Assembly: GCA_964534125.1 (NCBI GenBank)
Contig: CAZHOJ010000005.1
Location: forward strand, 186,001-250,000
DNA length: 64,000 nt
Source of the DNA: 2-02-FULL-55-14 sp964534125
GTDB taxonomy: Bacteria; Bacteroidota; Ignavibacteria; UBA10030
Direction: 5' to 3'
Below the pieces are notes generated by a model that worked only from the letters and a program-made list of their open reading frames with translations, ran no database searches and had not been told where the DNA came from. Shown piece after piece: positions 50,910 to 59,455 of the stretch. Positions within the stretch are counted from its first letter, which is position 1. Every line of letters begins with the position of its first letter. The translations under genes were made by a program, and so were the position numbers.

Positions 50910-53018
50910 TCACTTGCGTATCCCGGCGAGGTCCAGAAGGAAGGCGTATTCGAAAGCAACGTCTTTGTACCTGTCATACCGGCCGGACGCTCCTCCGTGT
51001 CCCGCCTGCATCCGCGTCTTCAGTAAGAGGCGGTTGTGGTCCGTCTTCATGGCCCTGAGCTTCGCAACCCATTTTGCCGGCTCCCAGTACTGAACCTGTG
51101 AATCATGGAAGCTGGTGGTGACGAGCATGTTCGGATAGTCCTTCGCTTCGACCTGATCGTATGGCGAGTACGACAGCATGTAATCATAATACTGCTTGTC
51201 GTTCGGGTTCCCCCATTCATCGTACTCCGAGGTCGTCAGCGGGATGGTCTCGTCGAGCATCGTGGTCACCACATCGACCCAGGGAACCGCCGCGATAACG
51301 CCCTTCAAGAGCGTCGGTTCCATATTGATGACCGCTCCGATCAGCAGCCCCCCGGCGCTCCCCCCCTGCGCGAAGAGCTTGTCAGGGGCAACATACTTCT
51401 CCCCGACGAGGAACTTCGCACAGTCTATAAAATCCGTGAAGGTGTTCTTCTTGTTCAACAGCTTCCCATCCTCATACCACTCCCTCCCCAGTTCTTCCCC
51501 GCCCCGGATGTGACCAATCGCATAGACGAATCCCCTGTCGAGCAGGCTGATGCGGTACGGGCTGAAGGACGCATCCCTGCTGGCACCGTATGAGCCGTAT
51601 CCATATAACAGGAGCGGACGGGTCCCATCTCGGGGCGTGTCCTTCCGGTACACGACGGAGATCGGGACCTTCTTCCCATCCCGTGCAGGCGCCCACAGCC
51701 GCTCCGTCACATAGTCGGCCTTGTCAAATCCGCCCAGGACCTCCTCTTCCTTCAAGAGCTTCTTCTCGTGTGTCGCGATGTCGTAGTCGAAAACCGACGA
51801 TGGCGTGGTCATCGATGTGTATCCGTACCGCAGCACACGGGTGTCGAAGACCTCGTTGTCGCCCACATAGGCGAGATAGGCAGGCTCTCCGAAATCGACC
51901 AGGTGTTCTCCCGTCCCTGACACAGGAAGGATATGCAGATTTCGCAGTCCCTCCTTTCGTTCGACGGTGACGACGAAGGCCCTGAACGCCTCCACACCTT
52001 CAAGCAGCACATCCGTTCGATGTGGAAGCACTTCCTTCCAGTTCCGCTTCGCAGTGGCGCCCTCCGGAGTCCTCATCAATCGGAAGTTCCTGGCCTTCCA
52101 GTTTGTGCGGATGAAGAAGTCATTTCCGCTATGGTCGATCGTGTAGTCGTGGTCGCGCTCCCGGGGCTGGAAGACGGTGAACGATCCGGTCGGCCTGTCA
52201 GCGTTACAGTACCGATACTCTGTGCTGAGCGTTTGCCACGAAGCGATGAGGATGTACTTCTGCGAACGCGTCTTCTGCACAGAGCAACCGAACGTTACAT
52301 CCTTCTCCTCAAAGACGAGCACGTCGTTCTCCGGAGCGGTCCCCAGCGTATGGCGATAGATGCGATGCCATCGCAGGGTCTGAGGATCCTGCTTCGCATA
52401 GAAGATGGTCTTGTTGTCGTTCGCCCAGACGATGTTGCTCGTCACGCCGGGGATCTGATCCGGCAGGAACTCACCGGACGTCAGGTCCTTGAACCTGAGC
52501 GTGTAGATCCTCCGGCCTGCAGTGTCCTCAGCAAACGCAAGGAGATCGCCGCTCGTGCTGACCGCACGGCCGCTGACGGAATAAAAGTCCTTCCCGGTTG
52601 CGAGCTCATTTGCATCGAGCATGATCTCCTCGGCCGCGTCGAGCGATCCTTTCTTCCGGCAGTAGATAGGATAGCTCTTGCCGTCCTCAGACCTGCTGTA
52701 ATAGAAATAGTCCCCCATACGATACGGCACGGACTCATCCGTCTGCTTGATACGTCCCTTGAACTCCTCGAACAGCGTCTGCTGAAGCGACTCCGTACTC
52801 CCCATCATCGCTTCGGTGTATTCGTTCTCCTTTTCCAGGTACGCCCTGACCTCAGGATTATCGCGCTGGTTCATCCAGAAGTAGTTGTCGACGCGTGAAT
52901 CACCATGGATCTCGAGGGTCTTTGGCTCGACCTTCGCGACGGGGGGGATAGGGTCGGGACCGCACCCGAACAGCAACACTCCCGTCATGAGGACAAGCGA
53001 ACTCTTTCGTGCAGACAT
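50910..53018 (-). CDS. Prolyl oligopeptidase family protease (oligopeptidase B-like), lipoprotein
   Basis: 702 aa from the ATG at 53018 (AGGAG upstream); an ATG six codons earlier lacks support. A lipobox, LLFGC (Cys about 19), predicts a lipoprotein, so it acts outside the cytoplasm, unlike E. coli PtrB. A seven-bladed propeller (about 60-420) precedes the alpha/beta-hydrolase domain with the nucleophile in GGSAGGLL, the aspartate in SFHDSQVQYWEP and the histidine in AGHGGASGR. It cleaves peptides after basic residues or proline; the exact preference is not visible. It is divergent from kefG. Confidence 0.9.
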   Translation of the reverse strand: MSARKSSLVLMTGVLLFGCGPDPIPPVAKVEPKTLEIHGDSRVDNYFWMNQRDNPEVRAYLEKENEYTEAMMGSTESLQQTLFEEFKGRIKQTDESVPYRMGDYFYYSRSEDGKSYPIYCRKKGSLDAAEEIMLDANELATGKDFYSVSGRAVSTSGDLLAFAEDTAGRRIYTLRFKDLTSGEFLPDQIPGVTSNIVWANDNKTIFYAKQDPQTLRWHRIYRHTLGTAPENDVLVFEEKDVTFGCSVQKTRSQKYILIASWQTLSTEYRYCNADRPTGSFTVFQPRERDHDYTIDHSGNDFFIRTNWKARNFRLMRTPEGATAKRNWKEVLPHRTDVLLEGVEAFRAFVVTVERKEGLRNLHILPVSGTGEHLVDFGEPAYLAYVGDNEVFDTRVLRYGYTSMTTPSSVFDYDIATHEKKLLKEEEVLGGFDKADYVTERLWAPARDGKKVPISVVYRKDTPRDGTRPLLLYGYGSYGASRDASFSPYRISLLDRGFVYAIGHIRGGEELGREWYEDGKLLNKKNTFTDFIDCAKFLVGEKYVAPDKLFAQGGSAGGLLIGAVINMEPTLLKGVIAAVPWVDVVTTMLDETIPLTTSEYDEWGNPNDKQYYDYMLSYSPYDQVEAKDYPNMLVTTSFHDSQVQYWEPAKWVAKLRAMKTDHNRLLLKTRMQAGHGGASGRYDRYKDVAFEYAFLLDLAGIRK

Positions 53019-53171
53019 GATCATCTCCTTGGACAATGCGACTGAACTTACCTCAAGAATAGGCCAAAATCTACGAACGAAATCAGGACAGCCGTTGTTT
53101 CTTCATGTGGACACGTATTCTATATTGTGAGAATTCCGCCAATGAACCCAACTGCGACCGCCAGAGCCTCT

Positions 53172-53780
53172 ATGAAAGATATACTGATCCTTTTCGCACA
53201 TCCACGCCTCGAACGATCGAAGATCAATCGCACATTTCTCGAACACCTTCCGCAGGAACCGTGGCTTACCGTACGCGACCTGTACGAACTGTATCCGGGA
53301 TTCAACGTCGATGTTCGGACCGAGAAAGAGGTGCTCCTTGCTCACGACATCGTCGTGTGGCATCATCCCTTCTACTGGTACAGTGCTCCTCCGCTGCTCA
53401 AGCAGTGGATCGATATGGTGCTCGAGTTCGGATGGGCGTATGGCCCCGGAGGGACGGCCCTCCAGGGGAAATGGGTTTTCAATGCCATCACAACTGGAGG
53501 TGCCCGTGAGGCCTACGCTCATGACGGACGAAACCGATTCACGATCGCTGAGTTCCTGACCCCGTTCAACCAGACCGCACAGTTATGCAAAATGAGCTAC
53601 CTGCCCCCCTTCGCCGTCCAGGGAACACACCGGCTATCGGACGAGGCGATCGGGGACCACGCTGAACACTACGTCGCGCTCCTGCACGCTCTGCACGACG
53701 GTTCTCTCGACGAAGGATCAATTGCGGGGCACACGTTCCTTAACGACATACCACTCGATCAGTTCAAGGGGGATGTGTAA
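53172..53780 (+). CDS. KefG/KefF-like NAD(P)H oxidoreductase
   Basis: 202 aa from the ATG at 53172 (MKDILILFAHPRLERSKIN); an ATG at 53142 and a GTG at 53127 are in frame and no start has a good Shine-Dalgarno. It has the flavodoxin-2/NQO fold with HDIVVWHHPFYWYSAPPLLKQW, GWAYGPGGTALQGK and TTGGAREAY. KefF and KefG are the ancillary subunits that activate KefC and KefB. Its TAA shares a base with the ATG of the kefC-like gene, so the two are coupled, which supports the assignment. Confidence 0.88.
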   Translation: MKDILILFAHPRLERSKINRTFLEHLPQEPWLTVRDLYELYPGFNVDVRTEKEVLLAHDIVVWHHPFYWYSAPPLLKQWIDMVLEFGWAYGPGGTALQGKWVFNAITTGGAREAYAHDGRNRFTIAEFLTPFNQTAQLCKMSYLPPFAVQGTHRLSDEAIGDHAEHYVALLHALHDGSLDEGSIAGHTFLNDIPLDQFKGDV

Positions 53781-55651
53781 TGGCCGGCGGATTTCTTGTC
53801 CAATCGATCGTCTATCTTGGGGCGGCGATCGTTTGCGTCCCTCTCGCAAAACGCCTCGGGCTTGGTTCGGTCCTCGGATACCTTATCGCGGGCATCCTCA
53901 TCGGACCGTTCGTCCTCGGGTTCGTGGGTGAGGAAGGGACGGACATCATGCACTTCGCCGAGTTCGGCGTCGTGGTCATGCTCTTCCTCATCGGCCTGGA
54001 ACTTGAACCGTCCAAGCTCTGGAAACTCCGAACGTCCATCCTCGGCATGGGCATGACACAGGTCGTTGCGACGACGATCATCCTTGTCGCCGCCGGGATC
54101 ATTCTCGGTTGGAGCTGGAAGGCGGCACTGGCCGCAGCCCTCGCCGTTTCCCTTTCCTCAACGGCGATGGTGCTTCAGTCGCTCAAAGAGAAAGGGCTTC
54201 TGACGACGACAGCGGGCTCCAATGCTTTCTCCGTCCTGCTGTTCCAGGACATCGCCGTCATTCCCATCCTGGCCCTTCTCCCGCTGCTCGCCGTTGCCGG
54301 AAACAGCGCCGGTGCACACCAGGACCTGCTCCACGACCTCCCGGCATACCTGAAGACCGGATTCGTCCTCGGGGCGGTCCTGCTCATCGTCGTTCTCGGA
54401 CGGTATGCCATTGTCCCGCTGCTGCGGACAATCGCACGCACCCGCCTGCGTGAGCTCTTCGTTGCGAGCGCTCTGTTTCTCATCGTCGGTATCGCGTACG
54501 TCATGGAACTCGTCGGGCTCAGCCCGGCACTCGGCACATTCCTGGCCGGTGTCATTCTGGCCAACAGCGAGTTCAAGCACGAACTGGAGAGCGACCTCGA
54601 CCCCTTCAAGGGGCTCCTGCTCGGCCTCTTCTTCCTCGCCGTCGGAGCATCTATCGATTTCGGCCTCATCCTCGGCAATCCCGGGTATGTGCTGTCCCTG
54701 ACCGCGGGCATTGTCCTGATAAAATTCCTGGTCCTCCTGGGCATCGGAAGTTCTTTCCGCATCTCGATCGACCAGAACCTTCTGTTTGCCGTGAGCCTTT
54801 CGCAGGTAGGCGAGTTCGCGTTCGTGCTTCTCTCGTTCTCAAGCCAGATCGGCATCCTTGGCGACGAGACCGTCTCATTGCTCATGGCCGTCACGACCCT
54901 GAGCATGGCAACAACGCCGGTCCTCTTCATCATCAACGAACGCCTGCTGCAACCCAGGCTGGGGACGACAGTTGCCGGGACACGGCCTGCCGATGCGGTG
55001 GATGAACATCACGCGGTCATCATCGCGGGATTTTCGCACTTTGGGAGCACGATCGGCCGCTTCCTCCGGGCGAACGGTGTTGAAGCCACCATCCTTGACA
55101 ATGATTCAGACAGGGTCGACCTCCTGCGCAAAATGGGATTCAAGGTCTACTATGGAGATGCCACGCGCGCCGACCTACTGGAATCCGCCGGCGCCAGCGA
55201 AGCATCGATCCTCATCATAGCCATCGACGATCCGACGACCGTGTTCGGGCTCGTCGAAACTGCCCGAAAACATTTCCCCAACCTCCGCCTGATGGTCCGT
55301 GCGAAGAACCGGTTCGATGCGTATGAACTGATCGACCTCGGGGTAGCCCACATCTATCGCGAGCATCTCGACACATCCATCCGGCTCGGCGTCGACGTGC
55401 TTCGACATCTCGGACGACGGGCGTATTCGGTGACCCGCGCCTCACAGAACTTCACGCGCTACGATGAGGATGCGATGTGGAAACTGGCGGGAGTCCGACA
55501 TGATATGAAAGAATACATCACCAGAAGCCGCGAATCGATCAGGCTCCAGGAGGAACTCCTTGCGAACGACCTTGCAGAAACTCCGTCTGATACAGCGGAC
55601 CACGCCTGGGACAGCGAGCACATGCGTGAGACAATCCGGAAGATGACATAA
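53780..55651 (+). CDS. KefC/KefB-like glutathione-gated K+/H+ antiporter
   Basis: 623 aa. About 12-13 membrane helices of the CPA2 antiporter family (about 1-385) contain FGVVVMLFLIGLELEPSKLW and LGTFLAGVILANSEFKHELE. A cytoplasmic RCK/TrkA-N Rossmann domain (about 410-530) follows with AGFSHFGSTIGRFLRANGV and DNDSDRVDLLRKMGFKVYYG. It expels potassium in exchange for protons during electrophile stress. Glutathione gating is a family property, not read from the sequence. Confidence 0.92.
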   Translation: MAGGFLVQSIVYLGAAIVCVPLAKRLGLGSVLGYLIAGILIGPFVLGFVGEEGTDIMHFAEFGVVVMLFLIGLELEPSKLWKLRTSILGMGMTQVVATTIILVAAGIILGWSWKAALAAALAVSLSSTAMVLQSLKEKGLLTTTAGSNAFSVLLFQDIAVIPILALLPLLAVAGNSAGAHQDLLHDLPAYLKTGFVLGAVLLIVVLGRYAIVPLLRTIARTRLRELFVASALFLIVGIAYVMELVGLSPALGTFLAGVILANSEFKHELESDLDPFKGLLLGLFFLAVGASIDFGLILGNPGYVLSLTAGIVLIKFLVLLGIGSSFRISIDQNLLFAVSLSQVGEFAFVLLSFSSQIGILGDETVSLLMAVTTLSMATTPVLFIINERLLQPRLGTTVAGTRPADAVDEHHAVIIAGFSHFGSTIGRFLRANGVEATILDNDSDRVDLLRKMGFKVYYGDATRADLLESAGASEASILIIAIDDPTTVFGLVETARKHFPNLRLMVRAKNRFDAYELIDLGVAHIYREHLDTSIRLGVDVLRHLGRRAYSVTRASQNFTRYDEDAMWKLAGVRHDMKEYITRSRESIRLQEELLANDLAETPSDTADHAWDSEHMRETIRKMT

Positions 55652-55666
55652 AACGGGAGGATCCTC

Positions 55667-56086
55667 ATGGCCGCACTGAAGACTGCGAAGACGAAGAGGA
55701 GCGTTGCCGTATTCCTGAACAGCGTGAAGGACGAACAGAAGCGGCGTGACGCGAAGCGGCTGCTTGGGATCATGAGGCGGGTGACCGGCGAGAAGCCCGC
55801 GATGTGGGGGCACAGCATCGTCGGGTTTGGGTCGTACCACTATGTGTATGCGAGCGGGCGGGAAGGAGACTGGCCGGTGACGGGGTTCTCACCGCGGAAG
55901 CAGAATCTGACGATCTACATCATGTCCGGATTCAGGAAGTACAGTACAATCATGCGATCGCTCGGCAGACATACGACCGGAGCGTCATGCCTCTCCATCA
56001 AACGGCTCGACGATATCGACCTGAAGCTGCTCGAGAAGCTGATACGGGGATCGATCCGGGATATCAGAAGGATGTACCCGGCGTAA
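55667..56086 (+). CDS. DUF1801 domain-containing protein
   Basis: 139 aa. KRSVAVFLNSVKDEQKRRDA opens the domain and MWGHSIVGFGSYHYVYASGR, then GFSPRKQNLTIYIM, are its core motifs. DUF1801 (YdhG-like) proteins have an SMI1-like fold and no firmly known function. GGGAGG precedes the ATG. It follows the kefC-like gene by 15 nt on the same strand and ends 6 nt from the convergent M14 gene. Confidence 0.88.
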   Translation: MAALKTAKTKRSVAVFLNSVKDEQKRRDAKRLLGIMRRVTGEKPAMWGHSIVGFGSYHYVYASGREGDWPVTGFSPRKQNLTIYIMSGFRKYSTIMRSLGRHTTGASCLSIKRLDDIDLKLLEKLIRGSIRDIRRMYPA

Positions 56087-56092
56087 CGGGCA

Positions 56093-57331
56093 TCACCGGA
56101 GGACCGTCAAGACCCGGGCTGCGGTACCTTCGGGCGTGACGAGCCTGTACACATAGGTCCCGCTCGGCAATCCGTCCGAACGTATCGTTCGCACATGCAT
56201 ACCTGCACCCGCATGGCCGTCGGCCAGGCGGGCGACTTCCCTCCCCACCAGATCATAGACCGCCAGCACGATGTGACCGGACCGCTCTGTGCGGAACCGG
56301 ATGACCGACGTCCCGTTGAACGGATTGGGGAAGTTCTGCCCGAGCTCGAACCGCGCAGGCATGTCTGCGAGAGATCCGACACCCGTGGCCACGTCCGTCA
56401 GATAGTCGTCCACGCCTAAAAGCAGCGCCTGTGCCGTCGTGTCGAATCCCCCGTTCACCACGCCATAGATATCCTCATACGTCAGCGCCATGACCGCTTC
56501 GGCATGGTTCATCCAGAACCAGCTTTCGGGATACTGGGTCGCGGTGGCGACCGTCCAGCTGACAAAGTAGTCCCACGGTTCGATGCGCCCCGGCGTCCTG
56601 TTGCGGATGAACCCGATGAACTTCTTCTCCAGCTCCGCGAACAGCTCGGATGTCCCGACGGGTGAGTGGTATACGAAGTACCGTCTCCCCCTGCTCGAGG
56701 AATGCATATTGAGGGCGACCTTGATGGGTTCTGACGATGCCATGAACTGCTGGAACTGCGCACGAAGTGTCTGGACCTCCAACTCCGGCGCAGGTGAGTT
56801 CCAGTTCGATTCCAGGTCGATGCCGTTCGCGTTCTGTCTCGGATAGCTCAGTTCCACCCCGTCAGGATTATACATCGGCACGATCGAGAAGATGTACCTC
56901 TGTCGAAGCGTCGCCCCCGGTTCACCCTCGGAAAGCAGGATCCGGACCATCTCGTTGGTCACATGCGTCCCCTCCACCTCCTGCGGATGCGTCCGCGCAT
57001 GGACCCAGATGCGGGGGCGCGCCTGCGGGCCCATCAGAGGGTTCGTGATGGTCAGGCGGAACAATGTCCTCCCCTGCACCGACGCCCCGATGGAATCGAT
57101 CACGGCATACGGGCTCTGCCGCCAGGTCCCGATGTCAGTGAGGAGGGAATCGTATCCGTAGCCCCAGTTCGCTGCGGCGAGGAGCCTGTATGATGCTGTG
57201 GTTGTGTCGGGCCACCCGCAAGGATCCGGCTCGGGATCTCGCAGGGACTGTGCAGAGAGGACCTCAGGAGAGAGAAGAAAGGCCGCGACGAGAAAGCAGA
57301 CAGACATCAGGCGGGAGCCGCGAAGGATCAT
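56093..57331 (-). CDS. Secreted M14 zinc carboxypeptidase with T9SS-type sorting domain
   Basis: 412 aa. A signal peptide (about 1-27, ending LSAQS) precedes the M14 domain with the zinc pair HPQE in WVHARTHPQEVEGTHV, a later His in VALNMHSSS, and a candidate catalytic Glu in ALTYEDIYG. The last 85 residues form the sorting domain: LGQNFPNPFNGTSVIRF, AVYDLVGREV and PSGTYVYRLV. This is the type A C-terminal domain recognised by type IX secretion in Bacteroidota. It trims C-terminal residues from peptides outside the cell. Confidence 0.9.
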   Translation of the reverse strand: MILRGSRLMSVCFLVAAFLLSPEVLSAQSLRDPEPDPCGWPDTTTASYRLLAAANWGYGYDSLLTDIGTWRQSPYAVIDSIGASVQGRTLFRLTITNPLMGPQARPRIWVHARTHPQEVEGTHVTNEMVRILLSEGEPGATLRQRYIFSIVPMYNPDGVELSYPRQNANGIDLESNWNSPAPELEVQTLRAQFQQFMASSEPIKVALNMHSSSRGRRYFVYHSPVGTSELFAELEKKFIGFIRNRTPGRIEPWDYFVSWTVATATQYPESWFWMNHAEAVMALTYEDIYGVVNGGFDTTAQALLLGVDDYLTDVATGVGSLADMPARFELGQNFPNPFNGTSVIRFRTERSGHIVLAVYDLVGREVARLADGHAGAGMHVRTIRSDGLPSGTYVYRLVTPEGTAARVLTVLR

Positions 57332-57386
57332 CTGCAGCTCCCGGGAAGCGGGGTCCGATCGATCGGTCGATGGAGGACCGATGCGA

Positions 57387-57563
57387 TCAGGTGTGCATGT
57401 GAAGAGTATCTTCGAGGAAATCGACCACCTGCCGCGGCAGCTCCTCCCACTCGGCTGCCCCGCATACCGGACACACCATCACATTCCGGTCCGGACATTT
57501 CTTTGCTTCTTCCGGTGTGAAGATCTTGTCGCAGCTCAGGCACACATACTCGATGTAGTGCAT
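57387..57563 (-). CDS. Zinc-ribbon mini-protein (rubredoxin-like)
   Basis: 58 aa from the ATG at 57563 (MHYIEYVCLSCDKIF); a TTG three codons earlier also fits. Two CxxC pairs, CLSC and CPVC, with CPDRNVMVCPVCGAAEW between, form a zinc or iron knuckle. The acidic C-terminus ends FLEDTLHMHT. No Shine-Dalgarno is clear, but the spaced cysteines and lack of a better frame support a real gene. Function unknown. Confidence 0.65.
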   Translation of the reverse strand: MHYIEYVCLSCDKIFTPEEAKKCPDRNVMVCPVCGAAEWEELPRQVVDFLEDTLHMHT

Positions 57564-57850
57564 CGTGTTCAACGGCAGGAAGCGATTCGGTCACCCGTCC
57601 GGACACCACCGTGGCGCCTGCGGGGATGCCTGCCGATGTTGTTCCGGCCCTGCAATAGACATGCCGTGTACGATCCCCCATTGTGGCTATGGAAGGGCCT
57701 TCCGGACGCTGGTCTTCATCAGCGATGACAATCGAGCTCGCTCTGTCTTTCATCTCAGAGAATGTATCAACTTTCGACAAGTCGAGTCGATGATTATTTC
57801 GACAGATGCAGACAGAGAATGCTGAATTTGTCAATATACAAGCTCGCAGA

Positions 57851-59383
57851 TCACCAGAAAATGACGTAAAGCGTGAGTGTCAGGACAATGACCACTCCAC
57901 CCGCCCAGAGCGCCTTGGGTGTGGGCGACATGTCGAAGTCCGGCCGGCTGGGAAGAACGACCGGCTTCTCAAGCGGTCTGAACCAGGTGATCGCTCCCAT
58001 GACAAGAAGGAGGATCACGAAGGTTATCGCCATCCGGTTCAGGAAGGCTATCTCCCCAAAGAAGAGCTGAAGGAATCCGTAGATGGGAACGCACAGGACC
58101 AGAGCGGCGAGGCCAGCAGCCGGCGGGGCCTTCTTCACTAGGAAGCCGAAGATGAATGCCGCAAGGATCCCCGGTGAAATGTATCCCTGGAACTCCTGTA
58201 TGTAGGTGAAGATTCCCTGGAAGCGCGGATCCCCGAGCGAGGGCGCGATAAAGCAGCCGATGAGGACGAACACGACGGTCATGATACGACCGACCCGGAC
58301 GACCTGCTTCTGGGAGGCATCTCTCGTTATGTAGCGCTTGTACAGGTCCATCGTGAAGATGGTCGAGGCTGAGTTCAGCATCGATGCGAGGGAGCTCATG
58401 ACCGCCCCGGCGATGGCCGCAAGCATGAATCCGCGTAGTCCGGCAGGGATGAGATTCTTAATGAGAAGAGGATACGCGGCGTCAGTGTTATCCATCGTGC
58501 TGCCGTACAGCTGCGCGGCCATGATGCCCGGGAAAACGATGACGAAGGGAATGATGAGCTTCAGTGCCGCTGCAAAAATGATGCCCATCTGCCCATGGCG
58601 GAGCGTCTTGGCTGCGAGCGTGCGCTGCGTGATGTACTGGTTCAGTCCCCAGTAGTAGATGTTCGGGATCCACAGCCCTATGACCAGAGCAGTCCACGGC
58701 AGCACCGGATGGTCGGCCGGTAGGATCATGTGCAGCCGCTCCTCGTTGAACGTGAAGAACGAATCCCAGCCGCCGATAGCGTCCAGCCCGAACCAGAGGA
58801 CGACCCCGCCACCCAGGATGAGCGCCGAACCCTGGAACAGGTCTGCCCACGCCACGGCCTTCAATCCACCCCAGGTCGTGTACAAGGCTGCGAGGATGCC
58901 GACGATCCAGATGGAGGTCGTAAGGTCTATGTCGAAGATGGTGTAGATGGTGATGCCTCCCGAGTACAGCACTGCCGATATCGTGACACCGACGTATATG
59001 ACCATCGTGTAGAAGGCCATGAGGGAGCGAGACGCAGGATTGTAGCGGTACTCCAGGAACTCGGGGATGGTGTAAATGCCAGTCTGGAGGAACTTGGGGA
59101 GGAAGAAGAATGCAACAAACACCAGCGTTATGGCGGCCATCCATTCGTAGCTGGCGATGGCGAGGCCGACATTGCCGGCGCTCTGGCCCGACATGCCGAC
59201 GAACTGCTCCGTCGAGATGTTCGCAGCGATCAGTGACAGTCCGATGAGCGGCCAAAGGAGCCCGCGGCTTGCGAGGAAGAAGTCCTCACCGGTCTCTTCC
59301 TTCCTGCTCTTGTACATACTCGTACCGACCACGACAAGGATAAAGGCAATGAAGACCGAAACATCGAGGAGACCGAGTTCCAT
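57851..59383 (-). CDS. Sodium:solute symporter (SGLT-like)
   Basis: 510 aa with about 14 membrane helices. FFLASRGLLWPLIGLSLIAA and ANISTEQFVGMSGQ form the unwound sodium/sugar site of the SSS family, and NQYITQRTLAAKTLRHGQMG follows in the core. It resembles bacterial Na+/galactose symporters. AAGGGC lies upstream of the ATG. It precedes the GH5-like and GH53 genes on the same strand, so galactose or galacto-oligosaccharide uptake is likely. Confidence 0.87.
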   Translation of the reverse strand: MELGLLDVSVFIAFILVVVGTSMYKSRKEETGEDFFLASRGLLWPLIGLSLIAANISTEQFVGMSGQSAGNVGLAIASYEWMAAITLVFVAFFFLPKFLQTGIYTIPEFLEYRYNPASRSLMAFYTMVIYVGVTISAVLYSGGITIYTIFDIDLTTSIWIVGILAALYTTWGGLKAVAWADLFQGSALILGGGVVLWFGLDAIGGWDSFFTFNEERLHMILPADHPVLPWTALVIGLWIPNIYYWGLNQYITQRTLAAKTLRHGQMGIIFAAALKLIIPFVIVFPGIMAAQLYGSTMDNTDAAYPLLIKNLIPAGLRGFMLAAIAGAVMSSLASMLNSASTIFTMDLYKRYITRDASQKQVVRVGRIMTVVFVLIGCFIAPSLGDPRFQGIFTYIQEFQGYISPGILAAFIFGFLVKKAPPAAGLAALVLCVPIYGFLQLFFGEIAFLNRMAITFVILLLVMGAITWFRPLEKPVVLPSRPDFDMSPTPKALWAGGVVIVLTLTLYVIFW

Positions 59384-59455
59384 AGAATGCCCTTCATATG
59401 AATGAAGTGTTCATGCTCCCATGAGGGAACATTGTCAAACAGCGAAATCTGCCTG

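Noticed and set aside
57600..57834. A longer upstream reading frame overlapping the zinc-ribbon gene
   Set aside because: It is in another frame, shows no conserved sequence, and would conflict with the cysteine-rich frame.
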